Assembly: GCA_009667805.1 (NCBI GenBank)
Contig: CM019066.1
Coordinates: forward strand, 310,001 to 374,000
DNA: 64,000 nt
Direction of reading: 5' to 3'
Source: Leptobrachium leishanense
Taxonomy: Eukaryota > Chordata > Amphibia > Anura > Megophryidae
A program made the position numbers and the translations under genes. How positions within the stretch are numbered: position 1 is the stretch's first letter; each line of letters begins with the position of its first letter. Below the pieces are notes generated by a model. The model ran no database searches. It had not been told where the DNA came from and saw nothing but the letters and a program-made list of their open reading frames with translations. This document shows, one piece after another, positions 40,763 to 51,708 of this stretch.

Positions 40763-41829
40763 CTAGGTGTAAAGCGTGCCCAGAGGGCAGTCTATTGATA
40801 AGTGTGGTGCGTTGTGCTTGGTTCTGTGCTCGGTGCCGTTTATTGTGCTGTGTTTGGCTCTGTGCCGTTTATTCTGTTGTGCTCGGCTCTGTGCCGTCTA
40901 TTGTACTGTGCTCGGCTCTGTGGCGTTTATTCTGTTTTGCTCGGTTCTGTGCTGGGCTCTGCACATCGGCTCTGTGCTCTGCTCCGTATATTGTGCTCTG
41001 CTTTTTATTGTGCTCTGCGCCTTTTATTGTGTTGTGCTTGGTTCTGTGCTCGGCACCGTTTATTGTGCTGTGATTGGCTGTGCCGTTTATTGTGCTGGGC
41101 TCTGTGCCGTTTATTGTGCTGGGCTCTGCGCCGTTTATTGTGCTGGGCTCTGTGCCGTCTATTGTGCTGTGCTTGGCTCTGTGGCGTTTATTGTGCTCGG
41201 CTCTGTGGCGTTTATTGTGCTCGGCTCTGTGACATTTATTGTGCTTGGCTCTGTGCAGTCTATTGTGCTCTGCTCTGTGCCTTTAATGGGTTGTGCTCTG
41301 CTCTGTGCCATCTATTGTGCTCTGCTCTGTGCTCTGCGCTGGGCTCGGCACTGGGCTGTGTTCAGGTACTGGGCTCAGGCACTGGGCTCAGGCGCTGGGC
41401 TCAGGCTCTGCGCTCAGGCGCTGGGCTCAGGCGCTGGGCTCAGGCGCTGGGCTCGGTTCTGGGCTCTGGGCTCGGTGCTGGGTGCACGGTGCTGGGCTCG
41501 GGGCAGGGCTCGGTGCTGGGCTCGGGGCTGTTTTTGCGCCCTTCCAACATTGGTGGTCCTGCGGCGGGAGGCGCGGGCAACCTCCGTAACAGGCTGTTGC
41601 GGTTGGATGCGCGCGCGCCACCTGCAGCAGCACGCCCAAAGCGTCCAACAGAGGTTGGATGCGCGCGCAGCAAATCTCCGTAGGACGCTTTGGGCGTGCT
41701 GCGGCGGGTGGCACGCACGCACCCGGCTGCGCGTGCATCCAACCGCCACAGCACCCTGTGGGCTGCGCGCATGCGCAGTCCGTTTTTTTGGCGACGGACA
41801 CGCCGGAGCTTATCCTTTTATAGGATAGA
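40763..41829 (-). mobile_element. second non-autonomous Helitron
   Basis: Minus-strand 5' end TCTATCCTATAAAAGGATAA follows host A (41830) and the 3' end CTAG precedes host T (40762), with a TGCCCTCTGGGCA hairpin just inside. It carries a GCTCTGTGCCG minisatellite, a GGGCTCAGGC stretch, GCGCATGCGCAG and GGCGACGGACA blocks shared with 11440-11504. No Rep/helicase. Confidence 0.82.
40795..41580. repeat. 24-bp minisatellite and G+C-rich tail
   Basis: Irregular copies of GCTCTGTGCCGTTTATTGTG plus CTGG up to about 41340, then 12-bp GGCGCTGGGCTC copies and related GCTGGGCTCGG units to about 41530. The 293- and 350-codon frames through it are Cys/Leu-rich repeats and not genes. Confidence 0.93.
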
Positions 41830-41830
41830 T

Positions 41831-41904
41831 ATATCCACATGGGGTTACAGGGTATATATATATATATATATATATACATACACCCTGTAACCCCATGTGG
41901 ATAT
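41831..41904. repeat. inverted repeat around a TA run
   Basis: ATATCCACATGGGGTTACAG and CTGTAACCCCATGTGGATAT enclose an alternating TA run. It starts one base after the Helitron host A, so it marks the Helitron target or an adjacent small MITE. Confidence 0.93.
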
Positions 41905-41944
41905 CTATACACACATACATGGTTGTTACAGTGTGTGTGTGTGT

Positions 41945-43257
41945 ATGGCCGGCATCCAGGTTCAGGCGAGCCCCCGGCTTGGCTCGGGCCTAGAGGCCCA
42001 GCCGAGCCGGGGACTCGTCTGAGCCTGGAGGACGCCCGAGCAGGCAATTCGGCCGGCCTCCATGCTTAGGTGAGTCCCCGGCTCGGCTGGGCCTCTAGGC
42101 CCAGGCCAAGCCGGGGGCTCGCCTAAGCTTGGATACCGGCCGAGCAAGCAGGGTGTGTGTGTAGAGCACATACTCACCTACATCGGCCTCGAGTCCTCCA
42201 CCGGTTCCACACATGCTCACCTACATTGGCCCGGAGCTCCTCCAGCGATGGCAGTCCTGCTTCCAGTGTCCTCTCTCCGTTGGTCGCCGGTATGACGTCA
42301 CGAAAGCCTTTGACCCAGGGTCAAAGGCTTTTGTAACGTCATACCGGCGACCAACGGAGAGAGGACACTGGAACTGGAAGCAGGACTGCCATCGCTGGAG
42401 GAGCTAAGGGCCGATGTAGGTGAGTATGTGTAGGCAACATCCTCCTACATTGGCCCGGAGCTCCAGCGGTGGCTGTCGCAGGCTGCTCAGCCGGCCTCCA
42501 GGCTTAGGCGAGCCCCCGACTCGGCTGGGCCTGTAGGCCCAAGCCAAGCCGGGGGCTCGCCTGAGCCTGGAGGCCGGCCGAGCAGCCTGCGACAGCCGGA
42601 GGACAGTCACCGCTGGAGCTCAGGGCTAATGTAGGTGAGTATGTGTAGGAAACATCCTCCTACATCGGCCCTGAGCTCCAGCGGTGACCGTCCATCGGCT
42701 GTCCAGGCTGCTCGGCCGGCCTCTAGGCTTAGGCGAGTCCCCAGCTCGGCTGGGCCTGTAGGCCCAAGCCAAGCCGGGGGCTCGCCTGAGCCTGGAGTCC
42801 GGCCTAGCAGCCTGCTCGGCCGGAGGAAGTCACCGCTGGAGCTCAGGGCCAATGTAGGGGAGTATGTGTAGGCAACTTCGGCCCTGAGCTCCAGCGGTGA
42901 CCGTCCTCCGGCTGTCGCTGGCTGCTCGTCCGGCCTCTAGGCTTAGGCGAGTCCCCGGCTCGGCTGGGCCTGTAGGCCCAAGCCGAGCCGGGGGCTCGCC
43001 TGAGCCTGGATGCCGGCCGAGCAGCCTGCCACAGCCGGAGGACGGTCACCGCTGGAGGATCGGGGCTTGCGGCGTTTAAACAAACGGGTAGCTGCGCGTG
43101 GCTAGTGACGATTTTTTTTATTTTTTTGCAGGCGGCCAACACGCGCAGCTACCTGTTTGTTTAAACGGCCAGCTCGCAACCCAGTTTCAAATGTCCGTCG
43201 CGCATGCGCACTCAGCGCTTGACGGTGACGGACTTTGAAACGGTTTTATTATATAGA
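41945..43257 (-). mobile_element. Helitron 5' portion with foldback array
   Basis: The minus-strand 5' end TCTATATAATAAAACCG lies after host A (43258). The interior parallels 9400-11504: the same GGCGAGCCCCCGGCT foldbacks, a TGACGTCA-bearing palindrome at about 42293-42345 and a 97-bp inverted repeat at about 43074-43170. No CTAG/hairpin 3' end is seen before 41945, so it is 3'-truncated or was invaded by the neighbouring Helitron. Confidence 0.75.
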
Positions 43258-43829
43258 TATCACTAGGTTTAAAACCCTGACCTTGATCCCAGCGAGGGAA
43301 GTGAGGTGAGAAATAACATTGTGTTACATGTTAAAGGGACATTACCACCAAAAAATTTAAATTTATATGTTATTTATTTTATGTTGCCAATGATCTCTTA
43401 GATGTGCTTAGTTTTTTTCTTGTGTGTTTAGTTAAGAATGCATCCATTGTGTGATATTTCGTGTTGTAAACTGCCACCCCCCACTCCTGTAATATGGGCT
43501 ACATTACATAATTTGCGGTAAAATGGGGACACTAGGGAGAAAAAACTGCGCCCGCCAGGTCCAGGCTGTGGTTAACTTTTTGCTAACCACAGCCGGACGT
43601 TAATCAGCATTAGGACTTTGTAATCCTAACGCTGAATGACACTTCGCATTCCCCATGTTAAGTATAGGGAGCACAAAGTACACTAACCTCGCGCTGAAAA
43701 GCACAAGATACAAAACGCAAATGGGTTTCTTAACCCATTAGCGTTTAGATTGTAATTTGCGTTGGCTGCCTGGGCTAACGTTAATGCTTACAAATGCTAA
43801 CATTAGCACCAACAATGTAATGTAGCCCT
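43258..43829. other. unassigned, then another MITE copy
   Basis: About 43550-43829 repeats the MITE of 31249/40484 without interruption, including GTTAATCAGCATTAGGACTT followed by TGTAATCCTAACGCTGAAT. It is therefore an uninterrupted relative of the hAT target. The earlier part has no recognised feature. Confidence 0.55.
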
Positions 43830-44245
43830 GAAGGTTCCTCTCCCCTCCAGCCCTCACATCCTGAGTGTACCTCCCACATCCAGCCCACACAGCCTTAGTG
43901 TTCCTCCCACATCCAGCTCTCACAGCCTTAGTGTTCCTCCCACATCCAGCTCTCACAGCCTGAGTGTACCTCCCACATCCAGCCCACACAGCCTGAGTGT
44001 TCCTCCCACATACAGTCCACGCAGCCTGAGTGTTCCTCCCACATCCAGCTCTCACAGCCTGAGTGTTCCTCCCACATCCAGCCCTCACAGCCTGAGTGTA
44101 CCTCCCACATTCCCACACAGCCTGAGTGTTCCTCCCACATCCAGCCCACACAGCCTGAGTGTTTCTTCCACATCCAGCTCTCACAGCCTGAGTGTACCTC
44201 CCACATCCAGCCCACATAGCCTGAGTGTACCTCCTACATCCAGGC
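43830..44245 (-). repeat. 33-bp minisatellite
   Basis: About twelve copies of CCTGAGTGTACCTCCCACAT plus CCAGCCCACACAG, with TTCC/TACC and CTCTCAC variants. Since 33 is a multiple of three, a Gly/Cys/Trp-rich frame stays open on the minus strand; it is not a gene. Confidence 0.95.
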
Positions 44246-44404
44246 TGCAGTAAGGGTTCTTTCATATACAATGCAGCTCCTATCACACACAGGCATCCAC
44301 AATGTATATGCAGACTGTACTTTTACTGCTGGAAAACGTGTGTGGGGGGAACAGTCTACAGAACTGCCTGGTCCTGGCCTCTAGTGACACACAGCAGCCA
44401 GTAA

Positions 44405-44563
44405 AAGACCAGGGGTGTATCTCTGCATGTATGAACTGGGCTGTTACTCCTGGCTGTTGCAGCTGCTCTGGTGAGGACAGGCACAACACCATTTTTTCTG
44501 TATGTATGTATATTATGTTGTAACACCAGGTAAGTCATTTTTGCTGCTGTTCCTTTTTCCATG
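44405..44563 (+). repeat. ~430-bp tandem repeat, part before LTR element
   Basis: GGGCTGTTACTCCTGGCTGT through TGCTGTTCCTTTTTCCATG matches the end of the unit at 52651-53079. The Gypsy element begins immediately after its CATG. Confidence 0.85.
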
Positions 44564-45506
44564 TGTAGCGCTGGTTTGGTTCTGCTGCTGTAGTTACTCA
44601 TTTCTGGCCACCAGGGGGAGACGAGCGCAATGTAAACCAGTACTGGACACTTTTGGACTACGTTTTCCAGCATGCTTTGGGGCAGAGACAGGAAGTGGGT
44701 GGGGAGAACCGGGACACATCCGCAATCTCGTGCTGAGGAGAGCCAGTGCGCGCCAAGGGGTGAAGAGAGCAAGATGCACGTGAGACAAGGAGCGATTGTG
44801 ACCAGGCCGGAGCGCAGGTGCTGCCTTGCGGAGCTGGAGATCGGTTTCAGTTACTTGCCAGAGACCTAGTAATCCACCGCTGATAAGTTTACACAGATAC
44901 AGAGCTGCAGATGGACCCCGAGTTAGGAGACCGCGATGATCTAATGGGAGTGCAGGAGGTGAACTGAGCATCTTGTGGCAGAGACGGACAAGCAAGACAA
45001 GCGGATCCGGTGGCACAGAGTCCCAGCCAAATCGAGCGGAGAGACGTCCTGGGTCGAGCAGAGTGCAGAGTATCTGGCGGATAGGTGAGAGGCCTTCCCG
45101 GCCACAGTACAAAAATAAAGCACGCTGCAGTTTGTTTAAACCTACAGGGCCCCAACGTGACTAGTCGAAGACACATTGAAATCATTCACTGGCCAGTTGA
45201 ATCTAGTACCCGGGTACCAACACACGCATACACGCACACCTTCTTGGGACACAACCTGTACGGGACTCACACTCCAGCAACGAAGGGGTTAAAATTCCTT
45301 TTTCTTTTCCGCTGCGTGTTTCTCGCATTACGAATTCCTGTAAATATATATGTATACCGTGCTGCTTTATATATGCCAGTTTATTTGAGACCAGTAAACT
45401 ATATAACTTATAAACTCCACAACAGTGCTGGTGTATATTTATTCCCTAGTGCGGGGAGACTGACCCGAGGTTAAATTCAGCGGCTCCTCCGGGAGTGAGC
45501 GCTACA
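44564..45506 (+). mobile_element. 5' LTR
   Basis: A 943-bp TGTAGCGCTGG...GAGCGCTACA LTR with a TTTATATATGCC-type promoter candidate near 45367. Its ends are inverted over eight bases (TGTAGCGC/GCGCTACA). It differs from the 3' LTR by few substitutions and a short rearrangement near 45410. Confidence 0.95.
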
Positions 45507-45508
45507 CT

Positions 45509-45526
45509 TTGGGGCTCGTCTGGGAT
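45509..45526 (+). other. primer-binding site, tRNA-Pro type
   Basis: TTGGGGCTCGTCTGGGAT differs at two positions from the classic tRNA-Pro site TGGGGGCTCGTCCGGGAT and lies two bases after the LTR. Confidence 0.85.
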
Positions 45527-45562
45527 CCAGTCTCTGGAAAAAACGCATTTAAAGGGTTAAAT

Positions 45563-46300
45563 ATGGATCCAGACACTGCTGCCAAATGGTGTGAGGAGCA
45601 AAGTAGTCAGATAGAATTATGTATAGTCATGGATATTCCTGCAGACACTTGGCCGAAGATCAGATACGCCGGGCCGTGGCCGAGCTGACACCAGATCATC
45701 GGGGGTTAATCCTGGACATTAAGGCGAACCCAGATACTTCTCACACATATGTTCTTTTTGAGTGGAGAAAGGGTGTTCCAGTATGTTTTCAGGGCGCGAG
45801 CGTGAAGCTGACCGATGAGGTGGCAGTTCAACTGATTTAGCCAAGTGCGCCACGTGGCGATCCCGCGAGTGTTCCCGCGCCCAGTCCGCTGGCCATGATC
45901 GGGCCTGAATTTATAATGGCTATTGGAGATTTGCTGGCTAAATGTCAAAAAACAAGCCCTCCGCACACCATCTTTGGTTATCGACGGTTGAGAAATTTTA
46001 CAGGAAACGTGCCAACTCCGGCGGAAGAAGAAACCTTCGAAGAATGGGTAGAACAGGCGATGCAGGCTCTCGATGAGTGGGACGTCCCCGAAGCATAGAA
46101 GAAGCAAAGAATTACTGAGAGCTTAAAGGGACCTGCGTCCGAGGCTGTAAGAAACCTAAAATTTAGTAAACAAGACTGTACTGCTTTAGATTATCTAAAC
46201 GTACTACAGGAAGTTTTTGGGCCAACGGAAAAGGCTGCGGAGCTCGTGTACCAGTATGAACATACTTACCAGCGGAAAGGTGAGAAGATGAATATATGAG
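45563..46300 (+). pseudogene. PNMA-like gag capsid
   Basis: ATG at 45563 follows the primer site. The first frame stops near 45682; a shifted frame (45619-45840) continues with AELTPDHRGLI. The capsid core (45895-46098) has YRRLRNFTGNVPTPAEEETF and VEQAMQALDEWDVPE, the pattern seen in PNMA-family proteins, then an in-frame TAG at 46096-46098, after which the same frame reads ITESLKGPASEAVRNLKF. Shifts and stops disable it. Capsids of this lineage assemble into virus-like particles. Confidence 0.82.
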
Positions 46301-46412
46301 GCGCCTAGATAAGATTCTGCACCAGATACTTCTTAATAAAGGGGCCTAACCGGCCGAAATAGATAAGATCCGAATACAGCAGATACTGAGGGGCGCTCAA
46401 CCTCTAGATCCT

Positions 46413-47075
46413 GTGATGCTACAGCTGAGAACCAGAGAAGGTAACCGAGAATTGAAATACCTGGAACTGATCCGAGCTGTCAGAGAGGAAGAGGCTCTAC
46501 TCAAAGAGAATTCCCTTAGGAGAGGAGAAAGAGTTTACGCACAACCCGTGAGGCATAACGAGTGTTTGCGAGCGGAAGATGATTTGCTAGACACCTATGG
46601 ATCTGAAGTGGACGAACAGGAGCATCTGGTTGTTCCTAAGTCCACAGAGAGTGCTGCAAGAGAGCAAATTCTTCCTATATACAGTGAAATCCACAAAACT
46701 GTTAAGAAAGTGCAAGAAGCTCAAGCTGAATTGCAACAGGCACACATGGACCTGTGCCGAGTGCTTTTGAAGGTGGCAGAGACACAGACCGATATGCAGA
46801 AGTTCCTTACTGATATGCGGACAACTGGAGTTGTTGTGGCGTCTGGCCAGGGTCCTTCAACTGAATCACCACAAGCAAGTGCGTCTCCGTCTTCAAATAA
46901 GAGATGTTTCAGTTGTGGAGAAATGGGTCATTTCCGAGCGCAGTGCAAAAGCCGAAAGCCTGAAAGAAACAGGGTGGAAGAGTTTTTAAGGCCATGGAAG
47001 GGCTGCTATCTACCCCACCGGCGGGAAACGCCAGAGGGCCCAAGTGAAGGAGCAAACTGGGTGCCCAATGGTTAA
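46413..47075 (+). pseudogene. gag C terminus with CCHC zinc knuckle
   Basis: 220 codons. The first half is helical and charged (a coiled coil around EIHKTVKKVQEAQAELQQAH). The zinc knuckle CFSCGEMGHFRAQC near residue 168 would bind RNA. Its end overlaps the protease frame by 32 bases in a different frame. The shift is +1, so I read it as either a real recoding site or a mutation. Confidence 0.85.
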
Positions 47076-50000
47076 AGACCGCTCCAGAAATCAGGCCAGG
47101 ACTGAAAGGCCGAGAAGGCCCAGAGTTTCGCCCACTGCTGAGTCTACCAGGACTGAAAGAGTCACTCCCTTAGCATCCGGGCCTACGTCATGGGGAAGCA
47201 ATGCACACCCAAAACCTACACGGGTCAAGAAGAAGGCCAGGGTACAGCAAACGGGGTCTAAACTTCCTGCTACTACGACAAAGTTTCCTGACCAGCTGAT
47301 AAGTCCTTCTCCCATCGTTCCAATCCAAGTAGAGGGAGTCTACACCAAAGCTCTGTTGGACTCAGGGGATCAAGTGACACTGATCTACCGAGACTTCTAT
47401 GAGAAGCACTTGAAACACATACCTCTACAGGAGCTAAAGGAACTTGAAATCTGGGGTATCGGGACTGAGAAACTTCCCTATGACGGATATCTACAGGTGA
47501 AACTAGAGATCGGATCCAAAGTCATCGGACAGTCTGGGGGTTGTGATGCATTGGCCATTGTGTGTCCTCGACCTTCAGGGGCCAACAGAAGCTCTATGAT
47601 AGTGGGGACGAATACTGATCTGGTGCGACGTCTCCTGACTCCTATAGTATTGGAAGAAGGTTCTACCAAGGGAGTACACCCGATGTTGTGTCCAGTCTAT
47701 CAGCGAATGGTCGAAGAACAGAAGGCATCTGCCAAAGTGGGGCGCCTGTGGAGATTGGGAGGAACAGAAAAGGTTCTGCAATCAGGGGAAGTGGCGAGTT
47801 TCCGGGCTACAGTCAAGTTGAATGGATCGCAACCAGGTCCCTATGTGTTACTGGAAACTGATTTTAATCATGGGAGTGAAGCCGGAGTCAAAGTAATCCC
47901 TGAAATAATCTCTACAAAAGCTTTGAAATGAACACGAGGAAGAGTCTCAGTCAGTGTATGTAATGTATCTGATTCTCCTGTGATCCTGAAAGCACGAATG
48001 CCTATCGGACAAGTGGCGTCCGCTACGCCTCTCTCTCCTACCGATTTAGGAGGGGGAGCGAATAAAGAGATTCCAGCTGACAGGTTCTATCCCAAGGACG
48101 CTCCCATCTCGTCTGAATGGAAGAAACGTCTTCAGTCCCAGGTCCTAAAATGGAGGGACTTGTTCTCAAAGGATGAGTTCGACGTGGGCCTAGCTAAGAG
48201 TACTGAGCATCGCATTCGACTGCAGGAAGATAAGCCGTTTCGAGAAAGGTCAAGACGAGTTCCACTGAGAGACTTGGATGATCTAAGAGAACAGCTGAAT
48301 GAACTACAAAGAACTAAGGTGATTCAAGAGTCCAGGAGCCCGTACGCTTCTCCCATAGTGATGGTTCGGAAGAAGAATGGTTTTGTCCGCCTATGCATAG
48401 ACTATCGCACGCTAAATCGGAGAACCATCCCAGATCAATATGCCACTCCTCGGATAGAAGATGCCTTGCAGTGTTTGTCTGGAGCAAAATGGTTTAGTGT
48501 ACTAGACCTGCGAAGTGGGTATCACCAGATACCAATGCATCCTGAAGACAAAGAGAAGACTGCATTCATCTGCCCACTGGGATTCTTTGAGTTCAACAGA
48601 ATGCCTCAAGGCCTTACGGGGGCTCCAGCCACGTTCCAACGGTTAATGGAGAAGACAGTCGGAGACATGAACCTGATCGAAGTGTTAGTGTATCTGGATG
48701 ACATAATTGTGTTTGGAAAGACTTTGGAAGAACATGAGGAATGGTTGGAGAAGGTCTTGAAGCAGCTCCATGAAGAGGGGTTGAAAATGTCTCTGAAGAA
48801 GTGTCAATTCTGTTTGCCTTTCGTTACGTATCTGGGACACGTTGTTTCAGCAGAAGGCGTTTCAACGGATCCTCGAAAGTTGGAAGCCGTAGCTTCCTGG
48901 CCTAGACCCCGAAATGTTACTGAACTTAGATCTTTCTTGGGATTCTGCTCCTATTACCGAAGATTTGTGGGAGGGTTTGCCAAGATAGCTCAACCACTGA
49001 ATAAGCTCCTGCAGAAGGAAGATGCAGAAGAAGGCCACAAGGCCTCTGACCGAAATCCGTCGGCTCCAGGGCCAAGGAAGGCTCGAGAATCTATCCAAGG
49101 AGAATGGACTAGTCAATGCGAAGGTGCTTTTGTGAAGCTGAAAGAGAGTCTAACTCGAGCTCCTGTTTTGGCCTACGCTGATCCTCATAAACCGTACGAA
49201 TTGCATGTAGATGCCAGCAGAGAGGGTCTAGGGGGAGTCTTATACCAAGAATATGGTGGATTGTTGAGGCCTGTAGCCTATGTGAGCCGGAGTCTTATGC
49301 CTTCGGAAAAGAATTATCCTACCCACAAGTTGGAGTTCCTCGCTTTGAAGTGGGCGGTGGTCGACAAGCTGAAAGACTATCTGTATGGAGCCGAATTTGT
49401 GATAAAAACTGATAACAATTCTCTTACCTACGTCCTTACTACTGCGAAGCTGGATGCAACGGGACATCGGTGGTTGGCCGCTCTGTCAGGGTTTAGGTTC
49501 AGCCTGAAGTATCGCCCTGGAGTGAACAATCGAGATGCCGATGCTTTGTCGAGAAGACCCTACACTACGGAATGGACTCAGTTAACTTCAAATGGGGTGC
49601 AAGTTTTATGTCAAGGAGCAGAGCGCCGGGTCAAAGGAGGGATTGAAGCAGAAGCCATAGGAGTTATGGCTGCGGCTGTTCCAGAGTTCTATTGTAATCC
49701 TACGCAGCTGAGAGATGAAAGTTTGCCTACTTTTTCGAGACAGGACCTGAGAGCTGATCAGGCTGGAGACCCTTTGATTGCATTAACCGTGAAGGCCCTA
49801 AATGCGAACCAACGGGAAATTCTTCTGACAAATTCCCCAGAAGGGGCTAGATTGGTATACAAGGAGTGGGAACGGTTGAAGATATTGGATGGGGTGGTCT
49901 ACCGAAGGGGCCCCTCAAACAATGCTGGAGAGACCCAACAGTTGTTCCTTCCCACCAAACACAGAGAAGGTGTGCTGCGGTCATTACTCGATGACCATGG

Positions 50001-50444
50001 GCATTTAGGTGCCGAAAGAACTTTTAAGCTGGTGCGAGACAGATTCTATTGGCCCTGCATGAGATCTGAAGTTGAAAGTTACTGCCACTCATGTCTGAGG
50101 TGTATCCAAAGGAAGACTCTACCAACCCGAACTGCTCCAATGAGCCACCTACAAAGTCAAGGACCCATGGATTTGGTGTGCATTGATTTCCTGTGCTTAG
50201 AGCCGGATGCTAGTGGGCAGGGAAATATTTTGGTGGTGACTGATCATTTCACGCGTTATGCCCAAGCTTTTTCTACAAGAGACCAACGTGCTCCTACGGT
50301 GGCGAAGGTTTTAATGGAAAAGTTCTTTGTTCACTATGGACTGCCAAGGAGAATACACTCGGATCAGGGTAGAGACTTTGAGAGCCGGCTTGTTGGGCAA
50401 TTACTGGAACTGCTGGGAATTCAGAAGACCCGAACTACACCAAA
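47044..50444 (+). pseudogene. protease, reverse transcriptase, RNase H, integrase (part 1)
   Basis: One frame interrupted by TGA at 47929-47931. Protease: active site ALLDSGDQVTLIY, flap region YDGYLQVKLEIG. RT: RLCIDYRTLNRRTIPDQYAT, FSVLDLRSGYHQIPM, NRMPQGLTGAPATFQ and catalytic YLDDIIVF near residue 237 of the 47980 frame, then YLGHVV and FLGFCSYYRRFV. RNase H: LHVDASREGLGGVL, HKLEFLALKW, KTDNNSLTY, DADALSRRP. Integrase: GHLGAERTF with CHSCLRCIQRK (HHCC) and the first two core Asp (CIDFLCLEP, HSDQGRDF). The frame is then destroyed by the insertion at 50445. The domains are otherwise well preserved. Confidence 0.95.
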
Positions 50445-50479
50445 TTATTATTTTATTATTATTCTTTATTTATAAAGCG
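50445..50479 (+). mobile_element. 35-bp retroposon-tail insertion in integrase
   Basis: TTATTATTTTATTATTATTC and TTTATTTATAAAGCGC interrupt the integrase core between the second Asp and the Glu block, replacing about one codon. The sequence matches the repeat at 4826. The insert breaks the frame. Confidence 0.8.
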
Positions 50480-51640
50480 CCTCAAGGTGATGCTCAACCA
50501 GAAAGGTTCAATCGCACTCTGCTAAATATGTTGGGGACATTATCAAACAGAGAGAAGCAGAGCTGGAGTCGTCATATAGCCACGCTAGTACATGCATACA
50601 ACAGTACAGAGAGTGACGCTACTGGATACTCACCGTACCATCTTATGTTCGGAAGGGAAGCTCGACTGCCGGTTGATTTGGCGTTCGGGTTATCTCTGGA
50701 TCAGACGTCTGTAGCCTCTCATAGGAATTATGTGGATAGACTTCGGAAGAATTTGGCCTCTGTGTTTGAACAGGCCCGTCTGACCTCTGGGAACAGGGAA
50801 CAGAGGAATACGCGAAACTACGATTTGAAAGTTCGGATACAGGATCTACAACCTGGTGCAGAACTTGGGTGCTTCTGCCAGGCATAAGTTGGCGGATAGA
50901 TGGAGTTCTCAGGTCTACATTGTCTGCAAGCAACTGCCGGGTCTGCCGGTTTACCAAATTTGACCTGATGGAAAGGCTGGGCCTCTTAAAAACTGGCACC
51001 AAAATCATCTGCTACCTCTGAAGGAAGCTGTAAGGATACCAGTTGGAGACAAACTTTATCTGCCGAACCCGCCTCCGCCTGCTCCACGTTTGACTCCCGT
51101 TACTCGGTCTCAGCAGACACGAGTTGTCGAAGAAAGCGAAGGGGGTAGTGAAGAAGAAAGTTTTTGTCTGGATTGAGTGCGCTCGCCAGAGTCTGAAGAG
51201 GTCATCCCAGTTGCCGAACGGTGGGAAAGTAACCTGAGGCCTGAGGCTCCAGAATTCCAGCTGGAAATTCCTGAAACTTCCGAAATTCCTATAGTTCCTG
51301 AAAACGCGTCCTATGATTATAGTTCTATGCCTTCACTGGAAGGATCATACTCCGAGGAGATGTCTGTTCCAGTTGTGGATGAAAGACCCGAACCCGTATC
51401 TGTAGTACTTCCGCCTGAAGAAGAGCTAACTGAGCCAGAACCAAAACGTTCTGTCCGACCCCCTCAAAAACTCACCTATGACTCACCAGGACATAGCACT
51501 GAAGAGGCTGTTACCACAGTGCGAAGGTTGCCTGAAGTGTCTGCTATGTTAGCTAAGGTAGCCAGAAGTATGAGTAAACTTGAGGATGTATACCTAACCC
51601 ATTGTATGTTTGCTGCTGAGCCTATATATATCGACTGATG
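50480..51640 (+). pseudogene. integrase (part 2) and acidic C-terminal tail
   Basis: Resumes with PQGDAQPERFNRTLLNMLGT, including the catalytic Glu, then TGYSPYHLMFGREARLPVDL. The frame breaks again near 50880-51170 and the last part (51177-51638) is an acidic, Pro/Glu-rich tail with RSVRPPQKLTYD, a motif common at the end of related pol proteins. The polypurine tract follows. Confidence 0.9.
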
Positions 51641-51694
51641 TAATGTTGAAATGTAATATAATTGTTGCACCTCCTTGGAGAGACCCAAGAGTTC

Positions 51695-51708
51695 TAGGAG
51701 GAGGAGAG
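51695..51708 (+). other. polypurine tract
   Basis: TAGGAGGAGGAGAG lies directly before the 3' LTR. Confidence 0.85.

Noticed and set aside
40776..41828. Cys/Leu-rich 293- and 350-codon frames resembling membrane proteins
   Set aside because: They arise from the GCTCTGTGCCG minisatellite within a Helitron and overlap in different frames.
43738..44286. 182-codon Gly/Cys/Trp-rich frame on the minus strand
   Set aside because: It is the translation of the 33-bp minisatellite, whose period keeps the frame open.
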